Assembly: GCA_038207625.1 (NCBI GenBank)
Contig: JBBQZO010000009.1
Span: 62,001 to 126,000, forward strand
Origin: JBBQZO01 sp038207625
GTDB lineage: Bacteria > Pseudomonadota > Gammaproteobacteria > Burkholderiales > Burkholderiaceae_D
DNA: 64,000 nucleotides
Direction of reading: 5' to 3'
The notes beneath the pieces were generated by a model, which was not told where the DNA came from, did not search any database, and saw only the letters and a program-made list of their open reading frames with translations. Shown here one piece after another: positions 1 through 8,572 of the stretch; position 1 is the stretch's first letter; every line of letters starts with the position of its first letter. The translations under genes were made by a program, and so were the position numbers.

Positions 1-70
1 TCATTGCCTCCGGAACCGAACCGGTCACCAGCACACGACCATTCGTGTCGTATCTTGTGAATTCTGTCAT
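1..70 (-). CDS. Phage tail-region protein, N-terminal fragment (runs off the left edge)
   Basis: A minus-strand frame opens with ATG at 70 and is still open at base 1; only the first 23 residues are visible (MTEFTRYDTNGRVLVTGSVP and on). Its ATG overlaps the TGA of the upstream fibre frame as ATGA, the coupling used elsewhere in this late operon. By position it would be a tail-fibre accessory or assembly protein, but too little is visible to assign a family. Confidence 0.6.
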   Translation of the reverse strand, partial: MTEFTRYDTNGRVLVTGSVPEAM

Positions 71-1140
71 CGCATTACTCCAATGATGGTGGCCGACCAT
101 GCGCCGAGGTTCCATGTCCCGCTGCTGTAGTCGTTTCCGAACCAAAGCTGAAACGTGTGCGAGCCAGCCGAAAGTGTCGCCACCGACGATGCGACGTGCG
201 ACGTTGAGATGCCTGGAACAGTCGAGTCTTCCGCCGCGAAAATCGCCCCGCCGCTACCATCCATGCGGAGTTCCACGCGGGTGTTACCGCCATTGCTGCC
301 GGGAGTGACAGCCTGCCAAGTTACCAACATGGAAACTTTGGCCGTGTCAGCCAGGTAGATCGAGACCGAGCCGCCTGACACTGCCTGCATGCTGCCGGCA
401 TTGAATGGACCGGCGCCGCCACTCCCGCTGATCGATGCGGGAACGGTGACAGAATTCGCACCGATCTTGAGCGTAGTCACCTCTGCATTCCCGATCTTCG
501 CATTCGTTATCGACGCGTCCGCGATGAATGCCTGATTGATAAACACTTGACCGTTTTGAATCACGAACGGCGTTGTCAATCCGCCGCTGTCCTCGTTGAG
601 CACCGCCACCCGCTGTGCAGACAGAAGAATTTGCGATTCGACGGCGGCACCGTTCACCTCAACACCGATACCGATACCGGCCAGGTAGGTCCTCCCGCCT
701 GCCGTGACTTGCGTCTTGATCGTATGCAGCGCCGCCAGCTTGCCATCCGTCCCCGCCAGCGCTGACGAGGTCACTTGCACCGCCGCCGAAGCGCCGTTCG
801 CACTAGCTTGCGCTGTATCGATCCGGGTCGAAAGCGCGCCATCTGCGTTCGCGCGTGCCGTCTGCTCAGTCGTGATTGCCCCAGTGTTGGCCGCGCTCGC
901 AGCCGCGACGGTGTCAACTCGGGTCGAAAGCGCGCCGTCCGCGTTCGTGCGCGCAGTTTGCTCGGTCGTGATCGCCGCCGCGTTGGCCGCGCTCGTCGCC
1001 GCGACCGTGTCAACGCGGGTCGCGAGCGCGCCAACGGCGTCGGTGCGCGCCGTCTGCTCCGTCGTAATCGCCGCCGTGTTGGCCGCGCTCGTTGCCACGA
1101 CCGTATCAACGCGAGTCGCCAGCGCCCCAACCGCGCTTGT
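67..1140 (-). pseudogene. Severed C-terminal part of the tail-tip/fibre protein
   Basis: This frame continues the tail-tip gene directly after an in-frame TGA at 1141-1143, with no shift. It starts inside a repeated stalk (units like TEQTARTxAVGALATRVDTV), followed by about 250 residues with a GGRTYLAGIGIGVEVNG segment typical of the DUF1983-like end of J-type tail proteins, and a beta-rich, Gly/Ser-rich tip (FNAGSMQAVSGGSVSIYLAD) that could be the receptor-binding part. There is no ATG or ribosome-binding site just after the stop; only a GTG inside a repeat (1098) could restart translation. Either the fibre tip is lost by a nonsense mutation, or it is made by stop-codon readthrough, or the base calls are wrong. 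The open frame continues cleanly for 343 codons, which argues that any break is recent. Confidence 0.7.
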
Positions 1141-1470
1141 TCACGCCGTCTGCTCTGTCGTGATCGCCGCAGTATTGGCCGCGCTCGTTGCCACGACCGT
1201 ATCAACGCGGGTCGCCAGCGCCCCAACTGCACTCGTGCGCGCCGTCTGCTCCGATGTGATCGCCGCCGTGTTGGCCGCGCTCGTGGCGACAACCGTATCG
1301 ACTCGGGTCGCCAGCGCGCCAACGGCAGTCGTGCGCGCGGTCTGCTCCGACGTGATCGCCGCCGTATTCCCGTCGGTAGTTGCCGCGACAGTATCGACCC
1401 GCGATGCGAGCGCGTTCGTAGCCGTTGTCCTAGCCGTAATCTCGCTTTGCACGGCCGCAGCAGTCGTACC
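800..1470 (-). repeat. 96-bp tandem repeat coding for the fibre stalk
   Basis: About seven units of 96 bp, each coding 32 residues of the pattern TEQTARTxAxGALxTRVDTV followed by an Ala/Asn-rich stretch. The landmark tctgctc recurs at 861, 957 (as tttgctc), 1053, 1149, 1245 and 1341, always 96 bp apart, with a degenerate unit near 1437. The heptad-like spacing suggests a trimeric coiled-coil stalk. Such arrays can gain or lose units by recombination and so alter fibre length. The TGA that splits the gene lies inside one of these units. Confidence 0.9.
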
Positions 1471-4005
1471 ATTCGCGGCGGTCACCGTATCTATCCGGTT
1501 GGAAAGCGAGTCTGTCGCCGTTTGTACAGACGTCTGCACAACGGTGATCGCAGCCCCTCGTGCGGTCGCCTCGGTCAGAATTGCGCTGGTACGCCGATCC
1601 GCCTCCTTGATAACCGCGTTGTTTGCAGCCAAGAGTCCCGTGAGATGCGCGGCGGCGATGGAATCCCGGATCGCATCGAGGCCCCCAATCAGATCGATCG
1701 CTTTTGACAGGTCACTGGACAGCTGCGTCTTACCGATTTTTCCAGCCAACCAATCCAGTATGACCTTGGCATCGGTCGCGCTCGAGCCGACGATTCCGGC
1801 GCCTGGCGGATAGAACTCGCCGACATTGCCCATCTGGTCGACCAGCCGCACCCAGAAATAAAACGTCGCGCCGGCGGCCAAGCCGGTGATTGAATAGGTG
1901 CTTTGCGGACTGGCGAATGCGACCAGCTTTCCGGCGTTGGCCCGGTCGGACGACGTGCCATACCAAACCTCGGCGTATCCCAGATGGTCGGCCGCAAACG
2001 CCGGCAGGCCCCATTCAAGCTGGATACTGAACACCTGCGATTGAGCGACCAGGTATGAGACTTGATCGACCTGCGCACCGACGATCGTATGCTGATACGC
2101 GGCCACCGCCGACAGGTCCTGCAGGCCATTCCCGAACTGGTTGAAGCTGGCCAGCTTGATCCAGATCGTTTTTCCGACCCATCCCCGTGGATAGGCATAC
2201 TTGAAAATTCCGTTGTCGAGCAACGCGAACGGCGCACCAGTCGCGTGCGCGCCGATAGCAGAACCGTATGCGCCGCGCACCAGGTACGACAGGCTGTAGG
2301 CATTGGCCCCGGTGAGCGCCTCGTGGGCATATGCGATGTACTCGCCATCGACGTAGCACGCCGTCAGCAAGTCACGGGCGTTTTCCTCGGTGGCGCCGGT
2401 CAACGCACCGCGAGACGCGGACAGGTCGACGCAGAGAGCGTTTGTCGTGTCGGTCCCGCCGCCGATTGGAAGCGGTGCCGCAAGCACGCCGTGCTGGCCC
2501 TGCGAGCGCACTGTGCCGATGCGCTGATAGCTTCTGTCGTCGGTTGAGACCCAGACCACGCAGCCGCCCCAGTTCGCGCCGCCCGAGGTCGCCATCCATA
2601 GTTGCGAATCATTGTTGGTAAGGCGCCCTGGTGGCTCGAAGAACAAAGGCGTGTTCGCCGCGCCCGGAACAATCGCATAGTTCGGCGCCGTGTTGCTGAT
2701 ATCGGGCACCGGCTGCGTCGACGCGCGGTTGGCGCCGAGCGGATAGTCCTCGGCGATGATCGTCAGTAAGCCGTCGTCGTCCTCGTTCACTTCCACCACC
2801 AGCACCGGCGTGTGGTCCAAATACTTGCGCGGATATGTCAGCGTGACCACGTCCATCGGTTCAAGCCGCACATATTTCCACGGCAGCCGGAATTCGTAGG
2901 TGTTCAGGATGTACAACGAGCGGTGCAGGATAAAGTCGGCGACCTTTTGGGCAACCGACGCGTCCGCGATTTCCTTTAGTTCGACCACGTCCATCGTGCG
3001 CAATCCGTGCTGCTCGATGTCGGCGCCGTCGCTGCTCTCCGCGATATTGTCGTTGTAGTCGTTCGCCCGGTCCGAAAATTTCACCCTCACATGGTTGTAC
3101 GATTGTTCAGCCGATTTTTGCGAGACCTTGATCGCGTCGGTGCTGTCGTCCGCGATGAAGTCGTCCTCGCCCAGGTCGTACACCGGCGCGATGGTCGGCA
3201 CGTAGTTCGCAAGGGCGCTGCTCGCCGGCACGTCCGAATATGGCACGACCTTGAACTGCCCGCCGGAATACACGCAATCGGCGAAACCGATGGTCAGCAG
3301 GTTCTTGATATATTCGAACGCCCCGCGCTGCTCGGAATATGCGGGACTTACCCACAGACCGCTCGCCAAGCAGAAGCTCCGAAAACTCGACAGGTCGCCC
3401 AGTGTGGCGGGATCTAGCCCGACGCCCTGCTCGACATCGGTCAGCAGCGCGCTGACGACGTCGACCACCTCGGCGTCCGGGATCAGCGCGCCGGCGTAGT
3501 TCGCGGCGATACTGCCCGTCGCTTGAACTTCGAACGTGTGGTTGCCGAACGCCGCGTTCGAGCCCAGATCGTACGCACCGCTCGCGACATAGGCGATACC
3601 GCGATACGAGAGCGCGCGCTCCGGATGCTTGGAGACGAAATACGGGTGCGCCGCCTGCTGCTGATCTCCGTTGTAGAAGTCAAGGTTCAGGGCGTCGGTC
3701 GTCGTCTGCTCTTTGTCCTTCCAAACCTTGCCGATGCTCTCCAGGGTGCCACTGCCCAGCGCCAGGATCGCTGCCACGGTATAGCTGTAGTCGGTCGAAC
3801 TTGTCGAACCGCCGCCCTTCCCCACGTGCTGGGTCTTGGTGTGCGGCACCGCCGCGAAGTCGTCGTACTGAATCAGGTTCGGCGCCACGCGTTGCCGCCC
3901 GAAGACCCAGGTGATCGCGCGGCCGAAGCTGGACGTCTGCAACTGGATGGACGAGATCACTGGCGCCGTGCTACTGACGGTGTCGGATGAAAATAAACCA
4001 GCCAT
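1141..4005 (-). CDS. J-like tail-tip host-specificity protein, truncated by in-frame TGA
   Basis: A 954-residue product at the distal end of the tail module, the place of lambda gpJ or TipJ. The N-terminal 450 residues match the general pattern of tail-tip attachment proteins (a FGRQRVAPNLIQYDDFAA start, then LSYRGIAYVA and a QYPAYSEQ-like hub region), followed by fibronectin-III-like segments around residues 630-740 and the coiled-coil repeats from about 830. The ATG at 4005 lies 3 bases beyond the stop of the NlpC/P60 gene and is preceded by AAGGG; the longer upstream frame has no such support. The reading frame ends at TGA 1141-1143, where other repeat units carry a CGN arginine codon, so the intact gene would have run to 67 (about 1312 codons). 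It presumably contacts the host receptor and starts DNA delivery. Confidence 0.8.
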   Translation of the reverse strand: MAGLFSSDTVSSTAPVISSIQLQTSSFGRAITWVFGRQRVAPNLIQYDDFAAVPHTKTQHVGKGGGSTSSTDYSYTVAAILALGSGTLESIGKVWKDKEQTTTDALNLDFYNGDQQQAAHPYFVSKHPERALSYRGIAYVASGAYDLGSNAAFGNHTFEVQATGSIAANYAGALIPDAEVVDVVSALLTDVEQGVGLDPATLGDLSSFRSFCLASGLWVSPAYSEQRGAFEYIKNLLTIGFADCVYSGGQFKVVPYSDVPASSALANYVPTIAPVYDLGEDDFIADDSTDAIKVSQKSAEQSYNHVRVKFSDRANDYNDNIAESSDGADIEQHGLRTMDVVELKEIADASVAQKVADFILHRSLYILNTYEFRLPWKYVRLEPMDVVTLTYPRKYLDHTPVLVVEVNEDDDGLLTIIAEDYPLGANRASTQPVPDISNTAPNYAIVPGAANTPLFFEPPGRLTNNDSQLWMATSGGANWGGCVVWVSTDDRSYQRIGTVRSQGQHGVLAAPLPIGGGTDTTNALCVDLSASRGALTGATEENARDLLTACYVDGEYIAYAHEALTGANAYSLSYLVRGAYGSAIGAHATGAPFALLDNGIFKYAYPRGWVGKTIWIKLASFNQFGNGLQDLSAVAAYQHTIVGAQVDQVSYLVAQSQVFSIQLEWGLPAFAADHLGYAEVWYGTSSDRANAGKLVAFASPQSTYSITGLAAGATFYFWVRLVDQMGNVGEFYPPGAGIVGSSATDAKVILDWLAGKIGKTQLSSDLSKAIDLIGGLDAIRDSIAAAHLTGLLAANNAVIKEADRRTSAILTEATARGAAITVVQTSVQTATDSLSNRIDTVTAANGTTAAAVQSEITARTTATNALASRVDTVAATTDGNTAAITSEQTARTTAVGALATRVDTVVATSAANTAAITSEQTARTSAVGALATRVDTVVATSAANTAAITTEQTA
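1523..1540. repeat. 18-bp palindrome, imperfect third copy
   Basis: TGTACAGACGTCTGCACA lies inside the tail-tip gene and differs by one base from the perfect 18-bp palindrome found at 13256-13273 and 26379-26396. Confidence 0.7.
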
Positions 4006-4007
4006 GT

Positions 4008-4439
4008 TTAGGCCCTTAACGAATAGAAACCGCGCAGCCTGTTGGTCAGCGCTGCGCTTTTGCTGATGTCCGATTGCACCACCGCGCCGTGTTCGATATA
4101 CGCATGGATGACCAACGGCCATTGGAGGACGATTGCACCGTGGCTCACGCATCGGCCAAACTGAAACAGGGCTATGTCACCGGGCAGCGGCTCGACGATC
4201 TCGTCGGCCAGCTCCTCGATGCCGCCAAGGTAGATTTCATCGCTGCGGTGCATGTGCCAGTCATGCGGGTACGGGCGCGGGTCTACTTCGCCCGGGATCA
4301 TGCCGCACGACTTGTAGACCTCCACCATCAACATGACGCAATCGACGCCTATGCCCTTTAGGTTGCCTTGGTGGTGGTACGGCGTGCCCTGCCATGAGAT
4401 CGCCTCACACGCCACGTTCTGGCGCTGCTGCGGCGTCAT
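4008..4439 (-). CDS. Phage tail NlpC/P60 family cysteine peptidase
   Basis: A 143-residue protein of the NlpC/P60 fold that sits, as lambda gpK does, next to the tail-tip protein. The expected catalytic cysteine is in GVDCVML (about residue 34), the histidine in CVSHGAIVL (about residue 99), and a third polar residue is probably in the following VIHAYIEHG strand. In such phages the enzyme helps tail-tip assembly or cuts cell-wall peptides during DNA entry. Its ATG overlaps the stop of the upstream DUF2163 gene by 4 bases (ATGA), and the tail-tip gene begins 3 bases after its own stop, so translation is tightly coupled. Length is normal for the phage members of the family. Confidence 0.85.
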   Translation of the reverse strand: MTPQQRQNVACEAISWQGTPYHHQGNLKGIGVDCVMLMVEVYKSCGMIPGEVDPRPYPHDWHMHRSDEIYLGGIEELADEIVEPLPGDIALFQFGRCVSHGAIVLQWPLVIHAYIEHGAVVQSDISKSAALTNRLRGFYSLRA

Positions 4440-5287
4440 ACTGAAACCTCTGGCGGCGGGATATACGGCGTCCCCTTGAAATTGACCTCGTTGGAAAATT
4501 TCCCGCAGCCGTTCGCGCCGCGTGTGCGATCGCAGCCGGCGCGCACCAGGAACGCATCACCAGGCGACAGGTCGAACACCAGCGGATAGGACAGCTCGAT
4601 AACGCCGAGCCGGTACGATTTCACAGCGCGCCGCACGCCAGAGTTCGGCCCACTGGTAAAGACCAGCTCGCCGAGCGAGAAATATCCATCCGGCTGTGCA
4701 AGACCCGTCGTGAACGAATGCCGGTTCGGCACCGTCTGCGCGGTTGAGGTGAACGTGTACGCGTTGCGCTGGACCCCGCAGCCGGCATCGAACAAGGTGC
4801 GCATGCATCCGGCCTGAAAGATCGAACGCGGAATCTGCGTGTTCAACCGGTTGCTATCGGAGACGACGCTCAGCGTCACCTCTTGCTCACCGTCGCTGCT
4901 CTCGTTGACATAGCCACGGAAGATATTCAACGTCTCTGCGGCCTGTCCCCAGGCGGGCATAAACGCCTTCTCTATGACCACCTCGGCGTTCTTCAATGCT
5001 CCGGAGCGCGCCGCCAGAAACCACGGCACGCCGGCGATCAGGTCTTTCGGCGCCACCAGGACCAGCAGTTCAAGCGTGCTGACCTGCATGCCACGCACTA
5101 GGTTGTATTTCGCTCCTTGAATGCTTGGGCCGGTGCTATCGTATATCTGGCCGTTGGCAACGATGTCAACGTCGGCATCCGTCCAGTAGTAGCCGATGCC
5201 GCTGGACAGCGTGAGCGTGAAGAGATTGCATTTCACAAACATCGGGCTGGCCAGTATCGTCGCCAGGCGGGGCGTCACGTCTCTCAT
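4436..5287 (-). CDS. DUF2163 / BR0599-like phage tail protein
   Basis: A 283-residue protein recognised as the DUF2163 (phage BR0599 family) tail-tip component by its overall pattern: an N-terminal LTLSSGIGYYWTDADVDI, a middle IFRGYVNES and a cysteine-rich C-terminal block (AGCMRTLFDAGCGVQ, then LVRAGCDRTRGANGCGKF). Those cysteines fit the conserved C-terminal signature of the family, in which they may bind metal. It is part of the DUF2460-DUF2163-NlpC-TipJ cassette shared by many siphoviruses and gene transfer agents, and builds the distal tail hub, by analogy with lambda gpL. The gene overlaps both neighbours by 4 bases. Confidence 0.85.
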   Translation of the reverse strand: MRDVTPRLATILASPMFVKCNLFTLTLSSGIGYYWTDADVDIVANGQIYDSTGPSIQGAKYNLVRGMQVSTLELLVLVAPKDLIAGVPWFLAARSGALKNAEVVIEKAFMPAWGQAAETLNIFRGYVNESSDGEQEVTLSVVSDSNRLNTQIPRSIFQAGCMRTLFDAGCGVQRNAYTFTSTAQTVPNRHSFTTGLAQPDGYFSLGELVFTSGPNSGVRRAVKSYRLGVIELSYPLVFDLSPGDAFLVRAGCDRTRGANGCGKFSNEVNFKGTPYIPPPEVSV

Positions 5288-5889
5288 ATTCTGGTTCCCA
5301 GGCTGGCGGTTAGGTTCACTGTTTTGGCGCTCCAGAGGTTATGCATGAAGCGCTGGAAGTCTTGATGATCAGATTGAAACCGGGCTCTGTAGAAATAGGT
5401 CCCACTCCACGTGATCGCGCCGGCGGCCGGCGCGATCATGAACGTCACCATGCCGGTCGCCGACACGGTGAAGTCGATGCCGGCAATCTTGACCGCACCT
5501 GCGATCTTGACGTTCGTGATCGCTTCAATGTTCTGCACCGGCTCGATGAACTCGGACCCGAAGCTTCGCATCAACTGAAACGAGCGCGTGTGACCATCGG
5601 CCACCGCGATCTGCTGGTCGGCCACACAGCAATCTTCATCGAGGCGGTACAGGAAATTATCGAACGACCCGCGCCGGGCCAGGAAGAACCCGACCAGCTG
5701 GCGCAGCTCTTGTTTTGAGCCGTGGCGCAGGAACTCGTAGGTGAGCGTCAGGTTGTAGAGCGGGTTCGCCATCAGCGAGGCGCGGTATTCCTTACCACTG
5801 ACGGCCGACTGCACCTTGGTATGAAACACCGGCTGCCACAAGACGTCCCACGTCAGGCCCGGAAGGGTTGGAAAAAGAATGTCGCTCAT
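5284..5889 (-). CDS. DUF2460 phage distal tail protein
   Basis: A 201-residue protein with the DUF2460 pattern: an N-terminal LFPTLPGLTWDVLWQPVF, a central LVGFFLARRGSFDNFLYRLD (the ring-forming region) and a C-terminal YFYRARFQSDHQDFQRFMHN. In related siphoviruses and gene transfer agents this protein forms the distal tail ring between the tape-measure end and the baseplate hub, like the lambda gpM position. It overlaps the tape-measure gene by 4 bases and the DUF2163 gene by 4 bases, so it is firmly part of the tail operon. Confidence 0.85.
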   Translation of the reverse strand: MSDILFPTLPGLTWDVLWQPVFHTKVQSAVSGKEYRASLMANPLYNLTLTYEFLRHGSKQELRQLVGFFLARRGSFDNFLYRLDEDCCVADQQIAVADGHTRSFQLMRSFGSEFIEPVQNIEAITNVKIAGAVKIAGIDFTVSATGMVTFMIAPAAGAITWSGTYFYRARFQSDHQDFQRFMHNLWSAKTVNLTASLGTRI

Positions 5890-8543
5890 GATTTCTTCGC
5901 ATGGTCCTTCAGTGCGTCCGCGATGACGCGCACGTTCTTGCGGATGTCGGCCGGGCTCAGTCGTCCGGTGTGATCGTGATAATTGATCGTCTGGCCACTG
6001 GTGCCGCCACCCTCTGCCATGCTCCGCACAGCGTCGGCCTGCGCGGCCGGCAACACCATTTCGCGCTCATGCAGTTGGGTGATCGGGTTGATGCCGGCCG
6101 GGATGTCATAGCCGTTGCGGGCCGATGCCATCGGCATGAACGCCATCGCGGCAGCGGACGCGGCAATACCGGCCTCCGGAGCGATCGTCCAGCCAATCAA
6201 AGGGATGGCGGCGGCAGACGCGGTTGCGGCCGCGCCGGCCACGCCGGCATTGGCGGCGATCTGCCCGGCCGCCGATGCCGATGCCAGTCCATTTCCCACG
6301 ATCAGGTTCATTGCCCACTCCGCGGCCGTTTTCGCGAGCATGTCCACGACCGCCGAAACGACCACACCGAACATGCTTTTGAAGATGTCGCGCATCTTCA
6401 TCGTCCCGTTCAGCGTGCCGGCGATGACGCCTTGCATGCCCGACTGAATGCTGCCGTACATGGCTTGCGTGTTCTTGTTTTGCTCGACTGTGGCTTTGTC
6501 CTTGATCTGCTTGAGCCGCATCTGGTGCTGACGCTCCACCTCCTCGAGCTGGGCGTGCAGCGCGGCCAACGCGGTCGGATTGTGATCGGGCGAAGCCTGC
6601 AGCATGGCCTGCTCTTCCTGTAGCGCTTGCATCTTGATCTGATAGCGCTTCGCCTCGAAGCCTTGCTCCAGTTCGAGCAGCTTGGCGGCGGTGATCTGGC
6701 CTAAGTTCACTTGCAATTCGGCGTCCTGCTGCGCGAACTCAATCTCGGCCATCGCCTTGTTTCTGGCCGACTCGGTAACGATCTTGTCGGTGGCCAGCGT
6801 CTGCTCGGCCAGCTTGCGTACTTCCTTCTTGATGTCGCCCATCGCCGCGATCGCCTCCTTGCTGTCGGCTCCGTACCGCGCCTTCATGTCGCCGTAGATA
6901 CGGGTGGCGATAACGATTCGCTCGCCGAAGTTGGACTTGAAGTCCTCCAGCTTGGCCTTCTCGCCCGCAATTTCGCTGTCAAAGCCGTCTTTGCGCAGGT
7001 CATGTTCCAGCCCCAGGTACTTGCGGTTGACCTGAATTTTCTCGTCGACCGACATGCTGGTGGTGTCGAGGATCTTCTTCCAGTAGTCGCGTTCGCTCGC
7101 CTTGCTGAACTCCTGCATCGTCCCGGCTAGTTGCTGTGCGCGCTCGAAGCCGTCCTTGTCGATCGCGAGCTTGGCTTCCCACGTGGCCACGCGCGATGGG
7201 TCTTTGGCCTCCTTTCCTTCCTTGGCGTCCTTCCCGAAATCATAGGTCGGATCGTCGTTCTTGAGCTTCTTGTCCTTGATTGCCGGCCCGGCCGCCGGCC
7301 CGCGCATGATGATCTCATCGACCTTGTCTTTGCCATCGCTGGCGATCTTAACCAGGTTGGAGGCGTGCTTGCGCGCTATGTCCTCGATGATCGCCGTGCC
7401 GGTCGCCCATGCCTGCTTGGCGCCGGCAAAGTCCAGGTGGAGCGTGCGCTCGGCCACAGCGGCCATGCGCATCAAATTTGACACCCAGACCTCAATGAGT
7501 CCGGATACATACTCGATGACGGCCTTCACCGCGACCTTCAACGCCTGGAAGGCCAGTTCGACCAGTTTAAGCACGTTGACGAAGATGCCCATCGCATCAG
7601 GCCCTTGGGTTCCCATCACCTCATCGACCATGCCGCCGATTGCGCTGAAGCCGCTACGAACCATCCCCCATAGGTCCATCACCACTTCGCCCACCATGCC
7701 CATGATGCTGGACAGCGACTCCATCACCACGCCCATGATCTTGCCGGACGCCGGTCCGGCGCCGCTCAACCAGCTCCCGATTTTGACAAACGCCGGCAGC
7801 ATGGCCGCGCCGGCCTGCACTTCCAGCGACGTCATGACCAACTTCATGTCGGACAGCGATTCCTTGTACTTCTTCGACTGTGCGACGCCCTCGTCGCCCA
7901 CGACCAAGCCGAGATCCTTGGTTTTTTGCTCCGAGTTCTTCAGCTCCTCGGTCGTCAATTTCAGAATGCCGCGCACCTCGTTCCACGACTTCCCGTAGAT
8001 CTGCGTTCCGGCGATATTCTGTTCGATTGGATTTTTAATTTCCTTGAGCTTGGTGTTGACCTCGCCCATGATGTCCAGCGTCGGCCGGTAATGATTCGTG
8101 CTGTCCTTGACGCTGACGCCCAGCTTGTCGAACGCCTGGCTGTTGGTCGCGATCTGCTTGGACATCTTGCCGGCCGCCATAGTCACGACCTCGGAGTCGA
8201 GTCCCATGTGGCGCATCGCGACCATCATGACGCTGGCGCGCTCGGTCGTGATACCGAGCTGCATCGAGAGCTTTTTCGCTTCGCCGGTCCATGCGACAGA
8301 CGCGCCGATGACTTCCTTGAACGCCGCCCCGCCGGCCGCCACCGCTGTCAGCGTGGCGAACAGGCCCGTCACGGACTTCAGCGCGCCCGACATCTGGCTC
8401 ATCTGAGCTTCGATCATCTGGAAGCTCGACTGAATTTGCTTGGCAGTTTGCTTCGCGGCCGCCTGCGCTTTGTCCATCCCGTCGAGAAACCCAGACGGGT
8501 CGGCCGTAACCGCATACTCAACTGACTTGTCTGAACCGGACAT
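5886..8543 (-). CDS. Tail tape-measure protein
   Basis: An 885-residue protein, the longest in the tail module, in the expected place between the chaperone genes and the distal tail genes. The N-terminal 150 residues are helical and Ala/Gln-rich (coiled coil). Hydrophobic glycine-rich segments lie around residues 85-105 and again at 265-320 and 730-800, as expected for the part that enters the host membrane. A charged Lys/Glu/Gln helical zone fills roughly residues 400-690. The ATG at 8543 (MSGSDKSVEYAVTADPSGFL) is preferred over the upstream in-frame codon. At the usual 0.15 nm per residue the tail would be about 130 nm; this is inference from the family rule. No lytic transglycosylase or peptidase domain was recognised. 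Confidence 0.9.
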   Translation of the reverse strand: MSGSDKSVEYAVTADPSGFLDGMDKAQAAAKQTAKQIQSSFQMIEAQMSQMSGALKSVTGLFATLTAVAAGGAAFKEVIGASVAWTGEAKKLSMQLGITTERASVMMVAMRHMGLDSEVVTMAAGKMSKQIATNSQAFDKLGVSVKDSTNHYRPTLDIMGEVNTKLKEIKNPIEQNIAGTQIYGKSWNEVRGILKLTTEELKNSEQKTKDLGLVVGDEGVAQSKKYKESLSDMKLVMTSLEVQAGAAMLPAFVKIGSWLSGAGPASGKIMGVVMESLSSIMGMVGEVVMDLWGMVRSGFSAIGGMVDEVMGTQGPDAMGIFVNVLKLVELAFQALKVAVKAVIEYVSGLIEVWVSNLMRMAAVAERTLHLDFAGAKQAWATGTAIIEDIARKHASNLVKIASDGKDKVDEIIMRGPAAGPAIKDKKLKNDDPTYDFGKDAKEGKEAKDPSRVATWEAKLAIDKDGFERAQQLAGTMQEFSKASERDYWKKILDTTSMSVDEKIQVNRKYLGLEHDLRKDGFDSEIAGEKAKLEDFKSNFGERIVIATRIYGDMKARYGADSKEAIAAMGDIKKEVRKLAEQTLATDKIVTESARNKAMAEIEFAQQDAELQVNLGQITAAKLLELEQGFEAKRYQIKMQALQEEQAMLQASPDHNPTALAALHAQLEEVERQHQMRLKQIKDKATVEQNKNTQAMYGSIQSGMQGVIAGTLNGTMKMRDIFKSMFGVVVSAVVDMLAKTAAEWAMNLIVGNGLASASAAGQIAANAGVAGAAATASAAAIPLIGWTIAPEAGIAASAAAMAFMPMASARNGYDIPAGINPITQLHEREMVLPAAQADAVRSMAEGGGTSGQTINYHDHTGRLSPADIRKNVRVIADALKDHAKKS

Positions 8544-8572
8544 AGGCCACCTCAAAAAAAATGTCCACCGGA

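Noticed and set aside
704..1813. Plus-strand Ala/Val-rich repeated frame
   Set aside because: It is the complement of the 96-bp fibre repeats; periodicity comes from the real minus-strand gene.
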